This document shows positions 34,605-44,043 of a stretch of 64,000 nucleotides of DNA, piece by piece; positions within the stretch are counted from its first letter, which is position 1; each line of letters starts with the position of its first letter. The translations under genes were made by a program, and so were the position numbers. The notes beneath the pieces are model-generated. The model was given only the letters and a program-made list of their open reading frames with translations. It made no database searches and was not told where the DNA came from. This DNA comes from Sphingomonas sp. (lineage in GTDB: Bacteria > Pseudomonadota > Alphaproteobacteria > Sphingomonadales > Sphingomonadaceae), in assembly GCA_017849555.1 (NCBI GenBank), contig JAFIGU010000087.1, forward strand, positions 1 to 64,000, given 5' to 3'.

Positions 34605-35228
34605 TCACTGAACAACGAAATTGGTAAAGTAGACGTTACTAATCCCGCCGAAGCCTTCCTTTTCCTTGAGCACCTTGTTGATCGAGGCGGCCAGCTTCTT
34701 GGCCAGCGCCTGCTTTCCGTCGGAGGTGAAGACCTGATCCTCGGTGGTGTCGCCCAGCGTCATCAGCACCGCGGAGCGCACCGCGATGTCGTTGGTCTTG
34801 AGGTTCTGGATCACCGTATCGTCATAGGGCGTCGAGACCGCGATCCCGATCTGGAGGAAGTGCACCGAATCCTGCAGATTCGCGGTGAACTCCTTCTCCA
34901 TCGCGTAATAATTGGAGGCGAAGCGGTCGCCGCCCTCGCCCGGGGGAGTCGGCATGCCGTGATCCTCGGCCTTGGCCTCGCCCTCGCCGCCGCCGTGGCC
35001 GCCTTCCTTGCCGTCCTTGCTCGGGCGCTTCTGCTCGCTCTTGGGAACGAGGTGCGGGCCGGGGGCGACGGCGGCCTTGTGCCCGCCGATCAGCCCCGAG
35101 CCCGAGGCATAGAGACCGGCGCCGACCCCGCCGCCGATCAGCGCCACCGCGCCGACCGCCAACAGCGCGATCTTGCCGATCTTTCCCTTCTTCTTCGGCG
35201 TTTCCGCCTTGTCGTCCTTGTCACTCAT
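34605..35228 (-). CDS. fliL: Flagellar basal body-associated protein FliL
   Basis: A 207-residue protein with one transmembrane helix (about 17-37, IALLAVGAVALIGGGVGAGL), a Lys/Glu-rich linker and a periplasmic stomatin-like domain (SVHFLQIGIAVSTPYDDTVI). FliL surrounds stators and supports torque. Seventeen bases downstream of fliK. Confidence 0.92.
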   Translation of the reverse strand: MSDKDDKAETPKKKGKIGKIALLAVGAVALIGGGVGAGLYASGSGLIGGHKAAVAPGPHLVPKSEQKRPSKDGKEGGHGGGEGEAKAEDHGMPTPPGEGGDRFASNYYAMEKEFTANLQDSVHFLQIGIAVSTPYDDTVIQNLKTNDIAVRSAVLMTLGDTTEDQVFTSDGKQALAKKLAASINKVLKEKEGFGGISNVYFTNFVVQ

Positions 35229-35245
35229 ATCATGTCCCTCGGGTA

Positions 35246-36865
35246 TCAGGCGATACGTTCGTCGCTTGCCGCCTCATCGTCGGCGCTCGCCGCGCTGGCG
35301 GGCCGCATCGGTGCGGCGGCGGTTCGTTGTTGCTGTTGCTGCTGTGCCGCGGCGTGCCCGCCGGCATCGGTGGTGGCGCTGCCGGTCGAGGCGGAAAGCT
35401 TCAGCCCGCGCGCTTCGGCAAGATCGGCGAGCCGCGGCTGCGCGTCCGCGAGGATCTGCCGCGTCTCGGGCTGGTGCGCGGCGAGATGGACCGACACCGC
35501 GTCGCCGTCGCGCTTCAGCGACACGTCGATCGCGCCGAGCGCGGCGGGGATCAGCCGGATGCGGGTGTCGCTGGCATTGGCGGTGTCGCGCAGCGCCTCG
35601 ATCCGCTGGATCATCGCCTGCGGCCAATTGTCCTGCTTCAGATCGAGCGCGGCGTGGCGAGCGTCGGCGGTCGCAGCGACCGCGTGGGCGGCATTATCGG
35701 TGCCGGCGGGGAGCACGAACGTCGCGGCCGGTTGCGGCGCGGCGGCGGTGCGCTCGTCGGCGGCGGCGCGGCGGATCGCCTCGGCGAACACCTGCGCGGC
35801 CGGGGCGATCGCGATCGGTTGCGGCGCGGGTTGCGACGCGGCGACGGCGGCCGTCTGGGGCGCGACGGGCGCCGTCGGCGCGGTCGTGCGCATTCCCTCG
35901 CTCGGTGCGGGTCCGGGCGCCGGTGTCGCGGGCGCTTGCGGCGTGGGCGTCGCATTGACCTGAACCGAATCGATCGGCCCGAGCGCCATGATGGGCGCTA
36001 TTGACTGGACCGGCGCGACAAGCGGCGCGGCGAGTATTGCCGGTGCCGGAGCTGGCGTCGGCGGCGGCGCGGCAGCGGCGATCGGAGCCGGGCGCAACGC
36101 CGCGATCAGCCGATCGAGCGGCGCGGGTGCGGCGGCGAGCTCGAGCGCGGGAACGGGATCGCGCCGCGTGACCGGTGCGGCTGCGGGCGGTGCGGCCGGC
36201 TGCGCGGGCGCGTTGCCCGTCGCGGCCACGGTGCGCGCGCGATCCGCGGGCAAAGGCTGCGCCGCCGGCTGCTCCTGCGGAACCTCTACCGCGTTCGCCC
36301 TGAGCTTGTCGAAGGGCGGCCCCAGCTCGCGAATGGCAGGACGCCCTTCGACAAGCTCAGGGCGAACGGGGGTGGAGGAGGCGGGTTCTGCTGCGACCTC
36401 CGCTGGCGCAACGCCGGCCTCGCCGCCGCGCGATTGCTGCGCGGGAGCGGTTGGGATCGTCGGCGCTGGCGTCGCGGCAACCGGCGTCGTCGCAGGTGTC
36501 GCCACTGGATCGGGCACGGCGTCCGTCAACACCGGCGCGGCGACAGGCATCACTGTCGGCGGCGCCGCCGGGCTCGGCGCAGCCTCCGCGGCCTTCGCCA
36601 CCACCGGCTCGGTCAGGATCGGCAGCGCAGGCGGCATCATCCACGCCAGCGCATCCGGCAAGCCGCTCTGATCGTCCGGCAAATCCTTGCCGGGGGCGGC
36701 ATCCTCCTGCCGGGCGTCGCCGGTGTCGGACGGATCGGCGGGCTTGCCCTCGACCGGTGCGAGCAATGCAGGGAAAGACGCGGGCGCGCCCGTGGCGACG
36801 CCGGGCGGCGTCGCGGGGCTGCCCGTCTTGGTGAAGATCAGCGCCAGATTCGAAACTGCGGTCAT
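35246..36865 (-). CDS. fliK: Flagellar hook-length control protein FliK
   Basis: A 539-residue protein. The first 400 residues are Ala/Pro-rich and disordered, as expected for a secreted molecular ruler. The C-terminal domain (RIRLIPAALGAIDVSLKRDG, then VHLAAHQPETRQILADAQPR) is the FliK export-switch domain that meets FlhB. The start at 36865 matches a hydrophobic N-terminus (MTAVSNLALIFTK). A palindromic repeat is read in frame inside the disordered part. Confidence 0.88.
   Translation of the reverse strand: MTAVSNLALIFTKTGSPATPPGVATGAPASFPALLAPVEGKPADPSDTGDARQEDAAPGKDLPDDQSGLPDALAWMMPPALPILTEPVVAKAAEAAPSPAAPPTVMPVAAPVLTDAVPDPVATPATTPVAATPAPTIPTAPAQQSRGGEAGVAPAEVAAEPASSTPVRPELVEGRPAIRELGPPFDKLRANAVEVPQEQPAAQPLPADRARTVAATGNAPAQPAAPPAAAPVTRRDPVPALELAAAPAPLDRLIAALRPAPIAAAAPPPTPAPAPAILAAPLVAPVQSIAPIMALGPIDSVQVNATPTPQAPATPAPGPAPSEGMRTTAPTAPVAPQTAAVAASQPAPQPIAIAPAAQVFAEAIRRAAADERTAAAPQPAATFVLPAGTDNAAHAVAATADARHAALDLKQDNWPQAMIQRIEALRDTANASDTRIRLIPAALGAIDVSLKRDGDAVSVHLAAHQPETRQILADAQPRLADLAEARGLKLSASTGSATTDAGGHAAAQQQQQQRTAAAPMRPASAASADDEAASDERIA
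36292..36369. repeat. Palindromic repeat inside fliK
   Basis: A member of the 24887-24965 family, here read in frame as [20 protein letters not shown] followed by KLRAN. It lengthens the disordered ruler region without breaking the frame. Confidence 0.9.
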
Positions 36866-36902
36866 GGCCCCTGTGTGTCCGTCGGTCTTTCCGACAGACC
36901 GA

Positions 36903-37331
36903 TCAGCAAAGATCGTGCCGGATTTTCCCGGTCGGTCGCGTCGGCGGCGCATCGCGCAGCTTGCGGATTTCGCGCAGCGCCGCCTCGGCCTCGCCGCGCG
37001 CGATCAGTTTCTCGACTGCGCTCTGGTCGCGCTTGGCGCTGCGGGTCGCTTCGGCGGCGCGCTCGGCCTCATATTCGGCGGTGCGGACGCGGTTGGCGGC
37101 GGTCTCGGCCGAACGATGTAGCCGCTCGCGATAATGCGCGGCGGCGGCGAGCGAGAAGCCCGCGCCGCGTTCGGTCGCCGGGGCGACATCGGCGGCGAGC
37201 CGCGCGATCCGCGTCGAGAGCGCGCTTTCCTGCGCATGCGCATCGCGCGCGCGTGCCTCGGCGGCCTGCGCCAGCCCATATTGCAAGGTGCGGACGCGCA
37301 GCACGCGCGCGAGCTTGCGCGTGTCAGCCAT
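36903..37331 (-). CDS. fliJ: Flagellar export chaperone FliJ
   Basis: A 142-residue, almost fully coiled-coil protein (RVRTLQYGLAQAAEARARDA ... EKLIARGEAEAALREIRKLR). FliJ sits in the FliI ATPase ring. Its start overlaps the fliI stop by 8 bases, and its position supports the call since sequence conservation is low. Confidence 0.8.
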   Translation of the reverse strand: MADTRKLARVLRVRTLQYGLAQAAEARARDAHAQESALSTRIARLAADVAPATERGAGFSLAAAAHYRERLHRSAETAANRVRTAEYEAERAAEATRSAKRDQSAVEKLIARGEAEAALREIRKLRDAPPTRPTGKIRHDLC

Positions 37332-38649
37332 CGCCGAACACCCCGGTCAGTTCGGTCACCGAATCCTCCAGCGTCACGCTCGACGCGGCATCCTGGCGGA
37401 TGAATTCCATCACCGCCGGGTGGCAGGCGATCGCGGCATCGATCTCGGGGTCGGAGCCCGCGCGATAGGCGCCCATCAGCACCAGATCGCGATTCTCCTC
37501 ATAGGTCGCGAGATGCCGGCGCAGCACCCGCGCGGCGTGGAGATGCGGCGGCGACGCGATGTCGGTCATCACGCGGCTGACCGATTTGGACACGTCGATC
37601 GCGGGATAGACCGCGCGTTCGGCGAGCGTGCGGCTCAGCACGATATGCCCGTCGAGGATCGAGCGTGCCGAATCGACCACCGGGTCGTTGCCGTCGTCGC
37701 CGTCGGCGAGCACGGTATAGATGGCGGTGATCGATCCGCCCGAGGTCACGTCGGTGCCGGCGCGTTCGATCAGGTTGGGCAGCATCGCGATCGCCGACGG
37801 CGGATAGCCGCGCGCCGAGGCGGGTTCGCCCAGCGCCAGCCCGATCTCGCGCCCGGCATGCGCGACGCGGGTCAGCGAATCCATGATCAGCAGCACGTCC
37901 TTGCCCTCGGCGCGGAACGCTTCGGCGATCGCGGTGGCGCGGAGCGCGCCGCGGATGCGCAGCACCGGCGAATGATTGGCCGGCACCGCGACGACCACGC
38001 TCTTGGCGCGCGCCTCGCCCGCGACCTTGGTCTCGAGGAAGTCGGCGACCTCGCGGCTGCGCTCGCCGATCAGCCCGATGACGATCACGTCGGCGCGCGC
38101 GGCGCGGACCATCATCCCGAGCAGCACCGATTTGCCGACCCCGGAGCCGGCCATGATGCCGATCCGCTGGCCCTTGCCGATCGTCAGCAGCCCGTTGATA
38201 GCGCGCACCCCGACATCGAGCGGCTGGAGCACGCGCCCGCGATCGAGTGGCGACTGGAGCTTGCCCGCGAGCGGCCACGCCCCCGCGCCGCGGATCGCGC
38301 CGAGCCCGTCGATCGGGCGCCCCGCGCCGTCGACCACGCGGCCGAGCAAGGCGGCGCCCACTTCGGCCTCGCCTGGGGGGCCGATCGGGCGCACCGGGGC
38401 GTGTGGCAGCAGCGCGGCCGGGCCGCCGAGGTTCATCAGCAGGGTGCGGCCGTTGCGGAAGCCGATCACCTCGGCCTCGACCCCGTCCGCCTTGCCGCCG
38501 ACCTGGCAGACGGTGCCGACCGGCAGGTTGAGCCCGACGGCTTCCATCAGCAGCCCGTCGAACGAGGCGAGGCGGCCCGAAACCTTGGGGGTCGGGAGAA
38601 AATCCCCGACCAGGGCGTCGAGATAATCGGTTGCGAACCGGGTGAGCAT
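37324..38649 (-). CDS. fliI: Flagellar export ATPase FliI
   Basis: A 441-residue F1-type ATPase. Walker A is GSGVGKS at 168-174, and DVLLIMDSLTRVAHAGREIG contains Walker B. The N-terminal beta-barrel and C-terminal domain are present. It powers substrate unfolding at the export gate with FliH and FliJ. Unusually for this operon, 132 bases with a palindromic repeat separate it from fliH. Confidence 0.96.
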   Translation of the reverse strand: MLTRFATDYLDALVGDFLPTPKVSGRLASFDGLLMEAVGLNLPVGTVCQVGGKADGVEAEVIGFRNGRTLLMNLGGPAALLPHAPVRPIGPPGEAEVGAALLGRVVDGAGRPIDGLGAIRGAGAWPLAGKLQSPLDRGRVLQPLDVGVRAINGLLTIGKGQRIGIMAGSGVGKSVLLGMMVRAARADVIVIGLIGERSREVADFLETKVAGEARAKSVVVAVPANHSPVLRIRGALRATAIAEAFRAEGKDVLLIMDSLTRVAHAGREIGLALGEPASARGYPPSAIAMLPNLIERAGTDVTSGGSITAIYTVLADGDDGNDPVVDSARSILDGHIVLSRTLAERAVYPAIDVSKSVSRVMTDIASPPHLHAARVLRRHLATYEENRDLVLMGAYRAGSDPEIDAAIACHPAVMEFIRQDAASSVTLEDSVTELTGVFGDG

Positions 38650-38691
38650 GCAGGCGCCTCGCGTTTTAAATCTGAGCTACCCCGGCACCTT

Positions 38692-38758
38692 CCACCCCGG
38701 CGAAGGCCGGGGTCAGCATCGGACCGGTCGTGACTGGACCCCGGCCTTCGCCGCGGTG
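38692..38758. repeat. Palindromic repeat in the fliH-fliI gap
   Basis: caccccggcgaaggccgggg and its complement (ending ccttcgccgcggtgg) form a long hairpin. It is the same family as the copy in hyuAB at 23368-23435. It is the only sizeable interruption in the flbD-to-flhB run. Confidence 0.85.
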
Positions 38759-38781
38759 GATCGTATTTTGCGCACGATGCT

Positions 38782-39537
38782 CTAACCCGCCGGCACCGCG
38801 ACCTTGTCGAGCGCGGCGGCGAGCTGGTCGAGCCACAGGTCCGGCCCGTCCTCGACGATCGTCGAGGCGGTTTCGAGCTCGAAGCTGCCGCGCGCGATCT
38901 GCGCATCGGCGACGGGGAACAGCGTCGCGGGCAGATGCCCGTCGAGCAGCGCCATATCGGCCGGGTTGACCCGCAGGATCGCGCTTTCGGACGCGTCGGC
39001 GATCAGATCGGTCGCGGCGGCGACGCGTGCGGCGAGCAGGCCGCCCGATACGCCGATCTCGCCGACCAGCCGGGTGACGAGATGCTCGACCGTCTGGCGC
39101 ATATGCTTCGCCAGCCGGTCGCGATCGATTCGCGCATCGTCGCGCAACGCGTCGGCCAGCCCGGCGAGCAAAGCGCGGTCGCGCTCGGCGGTCGCGGCGG
39201 CTTCGGCGCGCGCCGCGGCGAGGCCGGCGGCATAGCCTTCGTCATGCCCCGCCTGACGCGCGACCTCGGCCGGATCGATGAACGGCGCCGGCTCGGCATT
39301 GGCGTCGAGCGGGTTCCAGCCCTCGGTCGGGTTGGTTTCGGGATCGGCCGGCGCATAGCTGCGCGGCTGGGGTTCGGCCTCGGTGTCGCGGCCGAACGCG
39401 CTCTTGATCCGCGCGATCAGATCGGCCGGTGCGAAGCCGGGCTCGCGATCGGCGAAGCTGCGGCTGAGGCGGATCGCCGCATCGCTGTGCCGCGCGGAAA
39501 GCCCGACGACGAAATCGTAAGATGCCGCCTCAGACAT
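38782..39537 (-). CDS. fliH: Flagellar assembly protein FliH
   Basis: A 251-residue protein. A variable N-terminus is followed by an Ala/Glu-rich coiled coil (QAGHDEGYAAGLAAARAEAA) and a V-ATPase-E-like C-terminal domain. FliH tethers FliI to FliN. The start at 39537 lies within fliG (8-base overlap); longer frames upstream lack similarity. Confidence 0.85.
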   Translation of the reverse strand: MSEAASYDFVVGLSARHSDAAIRLSRSFADREPGFAPADLIARIKSAFGRDTEAEPQPRSYAPADPETNPTEGWNPLDANAEPAPFIDPAEVARQAGHDEGYAAGLAAARAEAAATAERDRALLAGLADALRDDARIDRDRLAKHMRQTVEHLVTRLVGEIGVSGGLLAARVAAATDLIADASESAILRVNPADMALLDGHLPATLFPVADAQIARGSFELETASTIVEDGPDLWLDQLAAALDKVAVPAG

Positions 39538-40549
39538 AATCGTCCTCGCCTCCGCCCATCTGGATCGTGCCGTCCTTGGCAAGGTTGCGCGCGATCTGGA
39601 TGATCGCCTTCTGCGCCTCGAGCACTTCGGACAGCTTCATCGGGCCGCGCGCTTCCATCTCGTCGCGGATGCCGTCCGCGGCGCGCGCCGACATGCAGCC
39701 GAGGAAGCGGTTGCGCGCCGCCTCGTCGACGCCCTTCAGCGCGCGGGTCAGGATGTCGCCGTCGATGTTGCGGATCAGCGTGCCGAGATTCTTGTCGTCC
39801 ATGTCGAGCAGGTTGTCGAAGACGAACATCGCCTCTTCGATCGCCTTGGCGGTTTCCTTGTCGAGCTTGAACAATTTGGGCATCACGCGCTGCTCGGTCG
39901 CCTTGCGCGCGCTCTGCAGGATCTTGGCCGCTTCGCGCGTCCCGCCCAATTGCACCTGGGTGCCCTGTCCGCCGCCGCCGCTGCGGTTGGCGAGCATCGC
40001 GCGCAAAGTTTCCACCGCTTCCGGGGTGATCGGGCCGAGCTTGGCGATACGGTGAAGGATCTCGGGCTGCGCCGCATCGGGCAGCAGTTCGAGCACCTGG
40101 CTCCCCACCGCCGGATCGAGATTGGCGATCAGCACCGCGGCGATCTGCGGATGTTCCTTCTCGATCATCGCCGCGATCTCGGTCGCGTCGAGCCAGTCGA
40201 GCAGGTCGATCTCGCACGCCGCCTCGGGCGGGGTGATCCGCGCGAGCACGCTATCGGCCTTTTCGGGGCCGAGCGCGCGATGCATCACCGCCTCGATCTT
40301 CGGACGCGGGTCGAAGCTGATTCCGGTGCGCTCGCGCGCGCGATCGACGAAATCGTCGAGCACGCCCTCCACCTCGGCCTCGCTGACGTCGGCGACGGTG
40401 AACATCGCCTTGCCGAGCTGGCGCACCTCATCGGGTTCGAGCTTCTGGAGGATCGCGGCGGCTTCTTCCTCGCCGACCAGCATCATCAGCACCGCGGCGC
40501 GCTCGACCCCGCTGAAGCTGCGCACGACGGCGTTGGCGGGCGCGTTCAT
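39530..40549 (-). CDS. fliG: Flagellar motor switch protein FliG
   Basis: A 339-residue rotor protein with the three FliG domains. The conserved EHPQ motif is at 132-135. The charged torque helix lies late in the chain (MSARAADGIRDEMEARGPMK). It binds FliF and meets the MotA/PomA loop. Its ATG overlaps the fliF stop (ATGA). Confidence 0.95.
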   Translation of the reverse strand: MNAPANAVVRSFSGVERAAVLMMLVGEEEAAAILQKLEPDEVRQLGKAMFTVADVSEAEVEGVLDDFVDRARERTGISFDPRPKIEAVMHRALGPEKADSVLARITPPEAACEIDLLDWLDATEIAAMIEKEHPQIAAVLIANLDPAVGSQVLELLPDAAQPEILHRIAKLGPITPEAVETLRAMLANRSGGGGQGTQVQLGGTREAAKILQSARKATEQRVMPKLFKLDKETAKAIEEAMFVFDNLLDMDDKNLGTLIRNIDGDILTRALKGVDEAARNRFLGCMSARAADGIRDEMEARGPMKLSEVLEAQKAIIQIARNLAKDGTIQMGGGEDDYV

Positions 40550-42249
40550 TTCGCCTCGGCTCCCATCATATCGCGCACCGCAAGCGCCGCGCGCGCCGGA
40601 TTGTCGCGGGTGAAGCCGCGCACCGCATGGACGCGCTGCTCATAGCCGCGCGCTTCTTCCAGATCCTCGATCCCGACCGGATCGGTGACGCGGATGCCGC
40701 CTTCGCTTTCGCCCTCGCCGCTGGCGCTGCCCATCGGCGCGCCGTCGGGCCCGGCAAGCGCGCCCTTCGCGCCGCTTTCGGCATCGGCGCGCTTCTTGAG
40801 CATCGCCTTGAGCAGCGGGCGGACCCCGAGCAACAGCACGAGCAGCGCGATGACGATCGCGGTCAGATTGCGCGCGAGCATCGGCAGCCAGCTGTTGTCA
40901 TACCATTTCGGCCCGCTCGCCGCCGCCGAGGCATCGGCGAATTTCTTGCTGATGACGGTGACATTGTCTTGCCGCGCAGCATCGTAGCCGACTGCCGACT
41001 TCACCAGATCGGTGATCTGGTTGACCTCCATCGCGGTGCGGCGGCCCTTTTCGGGCTCGCGCAGCAGCACCGCGACCGACAGCCGCTTGATCCCCCCCGG
41101 CGCGGCGCGCGTCACCGACACTTCCTTGCCGAGATCGTAAGCGCGCTGGAACTGATCGGATTGCTTGTTGGCGTCGGGTGCCGGGCCGCCCGCGACCGGC
41201 GAGGCGCCGGGGGCCGGCTGACCGCTCGCGCCGACCGCAGGCTGCGGCTTCTGCAGCTGGCTCGCGGGGGGCGGGGTGTTGCTCAGCGCACCGGGGATGC
41301 CCCCCGGCGGCTGGCTGCCGGCGGGCGCCTGGTTGCCGGTCCAATTGCCCGCCTCGGCGCGCAACGTGCCCTGCTTGTCATAGGTTTCGCGGGTCGCCTG
41401 CATCTCGTCGAGATTGACGTCGGCCTGAACCTCGGCGGTGAAATTGCCCGCGCCGACCAGCGGCGTCAGCAGCTGGATGAGCTGCTGGCGGTATTTGTCC
41501 TCGATCTGGCGCTGGACGCGAAGCCGCTGCTCGCTGCCATTGTCGCCTTGCCCACCCGATTTGGAGAGCAGCCCGCCCATCTGGTCGACCACCGTCACAT
41601 TGTCCGGCTTCATCCCCGGCACTGACGAGGCGACGAGGTTGACGATCGAGGCGACCTGCGCGTCGCTCAGCGAGCGTCCCGGCTGGAGCTTGAGCACCAC
41701 CGAGGCCGACGGCGCGGCATTGTCGCGCACGAAGGCGCTGGCTTCGGGGGTGGCGAGATGCACCCGCGCCTCGACCACCGTGTCGATTTCCTGGATCGAG
41801 CGCGCCAATTCGGTCTCGCGCGCCTGCCGCAACCGTTCGCCCTCCACCGCGCGCGAGACGCCCATCGGCAGCTGGTCGAGGATCGCATAGCCGGCCGGCG
41901 CGGTCTTGGGCAGGCCTTGCCCGGCGAGCAGCATCCGCGCGCGGGCGTAATCGTCCTCCGCGACGGTGACCGTATCGGTGCCGGTATCGACCCGGCTCTT
42001 GATCCCCGCGGCGGTCAATGCCGAGGTGACCGCGGCCTTGTCCGCATCGGCGAGCCCGGCGAACAACGTCTTCTGCGGCGGCGAGGACAAGAGCGACCAG
42101 GCGAGCGCGGCGGCGCCGATCAGCCCGATCAGCAGCGCCATCGGCCCGGCGCGGCGGACCGCGGGCTGCGCGAGCATGCCCTGGATCTGCCGCAGCGGAT
42201 TGGCGAAGCGTTCGGGGATCGCGGATGCTGGGGTGAGTGCGTTTGCCAT
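40546..42249 (-). CDS. fliF: Flagellar MS-ring protein FliF
   Basis: A 567-residue ring protein with two transmembrane helices (about 39-58 and 445-470) flanking periplasmic ring-building motifs (NLVASSVPGMKPDNVTVVDQ) and a short cytoplasmic tail that binds FliG. It is the first structure built. Three bases follow fliE. Confidence 0.95.
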   Translation of the reverse strand: MANALTPASAIPERFANPLRQIQGMLAQPAVRRAGPMALLIGLIGAAALAWSLLSSPPQKTLFAGLADADKAAVTSALTAAGIKSRVDTGTDTVTVAEDDYARARMLLAGQGLPKTAPAGYAILDQLPMGVSRAVEGERLRQARETELARSIQEIDTVVEARVHLATPEASAFVRDNAAPSASVVLKLQPGRSLSDAQVASIVNLVASSVPGMKPDNVTVVDQMGGLLSKSGGQGDNGSEQRLRVQRQIEDKYRQQLIQLLTPLVGAGNFTAEVQADVNLDEMQATRETYDKQGTLRAEAGNWTGNQAPAGSQPPGGIPGALSNTPPPASQLQKPQPAVGASGQPAPGASPVAGGPAPDANKQSDQFQRAYDLGKEVSVTRAAPGGIKRLSVAVLLREPEKGRRTAMEVNQITDLVKSAVGYDAARQDNVTVISKKFADASAAASGPKWYDNSWLPMLARNLTAIVIALLVLLLGVRPLLKAMLKKRADAESGAKGALAGPDGAPMGSASGEGESEGGIRVTDPVGIEDLEEARGYEQRVHAVRGFTRDNPARAALAVRDMMGAEAK

Positions 42250-42252
42250 GTC

Positions 42253-42609
42253 TTACACCGGCATGCTCATGATGTCCTTATAGGCGGACAGGATCTTGTT
42301 GCGGACCTGCAGCGTCGCCTCGAAGCCGACCGAGGCTTCCTGGCGCGCGAGCATGACCTTGGCGATGTCGATCGTTTCGCCGCGCTCGTAGGATTCGGAG
42401 AGCGCGCCGGCCTTCTGCTGGGTCTCGTTGACCTTGGAGAGCGCATTTTCGAGCGACTGGGTGAAGCTCGGCGCGCCCTGCGCCGCGCCCGCCGCGGGGG
42501 CGGCGCCCGCCGTCTGGCCGGCGCGCGCCAGCGCGCTGTTGCGTTCGAGGATCTGCGCGCGCAGCGCCATCACGCGCTCCACGCCGCCGAGGCTGTCGAT
42601 CGCGCTCAT
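42253..42609 (-). CDS. fliE: Flagellar hook-basal body protein FliE
   Basis: A 118-residue protein with the C-terminal helices of FliE (KVMLARQEASVGFEATLQVR then NKILSAYKDIMSMPV). It links the MS ring to the rod. Its ATG overlaps the flbD stop (ATGA). Confidence 0.93.
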   Translation of the reverse strand: MSAIDSLGGVERVMALRAQILERNSALARAGQTAGAAPAAGAAQGAPSFTQSLENALSKVNETQQKAGALSESYERGETIDIAKVMLARQEASVGFEATLQVRNKILSAYKDIMSMPV

Positions 42610-43877
42610 GCCGAGGCCACCTTGCCGTGCGGCGCGGCGATATCCTCACCCTGTTCGCGTGCCTTGGCGAGCCGGTAGCGCAGGGTGCGCTCCGAAATGC
42701 CCAGCCGGCGCGCGGTCTCGATCCGGCTGCCGTTGCACGCCTTGAGCGTCTCGCGGATCGCGGCGAATTCGGAGAGCTGGACCACCTTGCCCAGCGTCGC
42801 ATTATCGGCCTCGACCGGTGCGGCCGCACGCGGCGCGGGGCGGTCGAACACGATATGCTCGGCCTCGATCGTGCCCCCGGCGGCGAACAGCAACGCGCGC
42901 TGGATCACATTTTCCAGTTCGCGGACATTGCCGGGCCAGTCGTGCGCGGTGAGCGCGGCGATCGCCTCGGCCGACGGCCAGGGGATCGTCGTGCGGTTGC
43001 CGGCGTGGCGCAGGATCATCGTCGCGGCGAGCGCGGGAATGTCCTGCGGGCGATCGGCCAGCGCGCGCGTGGTAAGCGGGAAGACCGACAGGCGGTAATA
43101 GAGGTCGGCGCGGAAGCGGCCCGCCGCCACCTCGGCCTGAAGATCGCGGTTGGCGCAGGCGATGACGCGTACGTCGACCGCCACCGGCTGGGTTGCGCCG
43201 ATCGGCACGACTTCGCGTTCCTGCAGCACGCGCAGCAACTTGGCCTGCAGCGCCAGCGGCATTTCGGCGATTTCGTCGAGCAGGATCGTCCCGCCGTGCG
43301 CCGCGCGGAAAAAGCCTTCGCCGCCCGAGGAGGCGCCGGTGAAGGCGCCCTTCTGGTGGCCGAACAGCATCGCCTCGAGCATGGTTTCGGGCAAAGCCGC
43401 GCAATTGAGCGCAATGAACGGGCCGTCGCGGCGCGGCGAATTGGCGTGGATCGTCCGCGCCAGCACTTCCTTGCCGGTGCCGGTCGGGCCGTTGATCAGC
43501 ACGGTGATATCGGCTTCCGCGACTCGCTCGGCGAGTGCGAACAGCGCGAGACTTTCGGGGTCGGCGGCGGTCGGCATGTCCGGGCCGGCGATCAGCGCGC
43601 GGGCGAAGGCGTTGCCGACGACCGAGTCGGTGTGGCCGAAGGCGATTCGCGCCGGGGCGCCGTCGCGCGCCGGGATCACGATTCGTTCCGCGTCGCCGCC
43701 CCCGATCACGACCGTGCGCGCGGGTGCCGGGATCGGCTCCCCGGGCGCCGTCAGCCAGATTTTGTCGGCGTTGACGCGGCTCTGCGGCGGCTCGACGGCG
43801 ATGCCCTGAGCCCGCAGCGACGAGATGAGCGCAACATGGCTTTCCGCAACCGTGGCGGATGGAACGATAGAACGCAT
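42606..43877 (-). CDS. flbD: Sigma-54-dependent flagellar activator, FlbD-like
   Basis: A 423-residue AAA+ activator. Walker A GPTGTGKE is at 130-137, the sigma-54-contacting GAFTGA loop is intact at 177-182, and Walker B is GTILLDEI. A Fis-type helix-turn-helix closes the protein (NGSRIETARRLGISERTLRY). The N-terminal 100 residues are too short for a full receiver domain. It heads the fli operon and should act on the sigma-54 promoters at 49052, 51617 and 51896. The start at 43877 lacks a strong ribosome binding site. Confidence 0.88.
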   Translation of the reverse strand: MRSIVPSATVAESHVALISSLRAQGIAVEPPQSRVNADKIWLTAPGEPIPAPARTVVIGGGDAERIVIPARDGAPARIAFGHTDSVVGNAFARALIAGPDMPTAADPESLALFALAERVAEADITVLINGPTGTGKEVLARTIHANSPRRDGPFIALNCAALPETMLEAMLFGHQKGAFTGASSGGEGFFRAAHGGTILLDEIAEMPLALQAKLLRVLQEREVVPIGATQPVAVDVRVIACANRDLQAEVAAGRFRADLYYRLSVFPLTTRALADRPQDIPALAATMILRHAGNRTTIPWPSAEAIAALTAHDWPGNVRELENVIQRALLFAAGGTIEAEHIVFDRPAPRAAAPVEADNATLGKVVQLSEFAAIRETLKACNGSRIETARRLGISERTLRYRLAKAREQGEDIAAPHGKVASA

Positions 43878-43917
43878 TGGCCCCCCTGAGCGTGTGAGCC
43901 CTAGATGGGAGAAAATA

Positions 43918-43951
43918 GTTAACGACGGGTGTAATGCGTTGCCGGCCGGCA
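43918..43951. promoter_or_regulatory. Control region between flbD and fliC
   Basis: GTTAAC (43918-43923), about 40 bases upstream of flbD, resembles one half of a CtrA site (TTAA). The perfect 12-base palindrome TGCCGGCCGGCA (43940-43951) shares its half with the CCGGCA/TGCCGG sites near the flgB promoter, so FlbD autoregulation is possible. Neither is proven. Confidence 0.35.
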
Positions 43952-44043
43952 GATTTTTTCCGGGCGCGCGCTCGCATGCGTGCGCCGGCACATCGCCCGC
44001 GCGCGAGGCGGGGCGGGGAGCGATTTTTTTCGTCGTCGATCGC

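Noticed and set aside
43986..44000. Possible sigma-54 promoter for fliC (CGGCACATCGCCCGC)
   Set aside because: The -12 half is CCGC rather than TTGC, it is far from the gene, and a good sigma-28 site lies closer.
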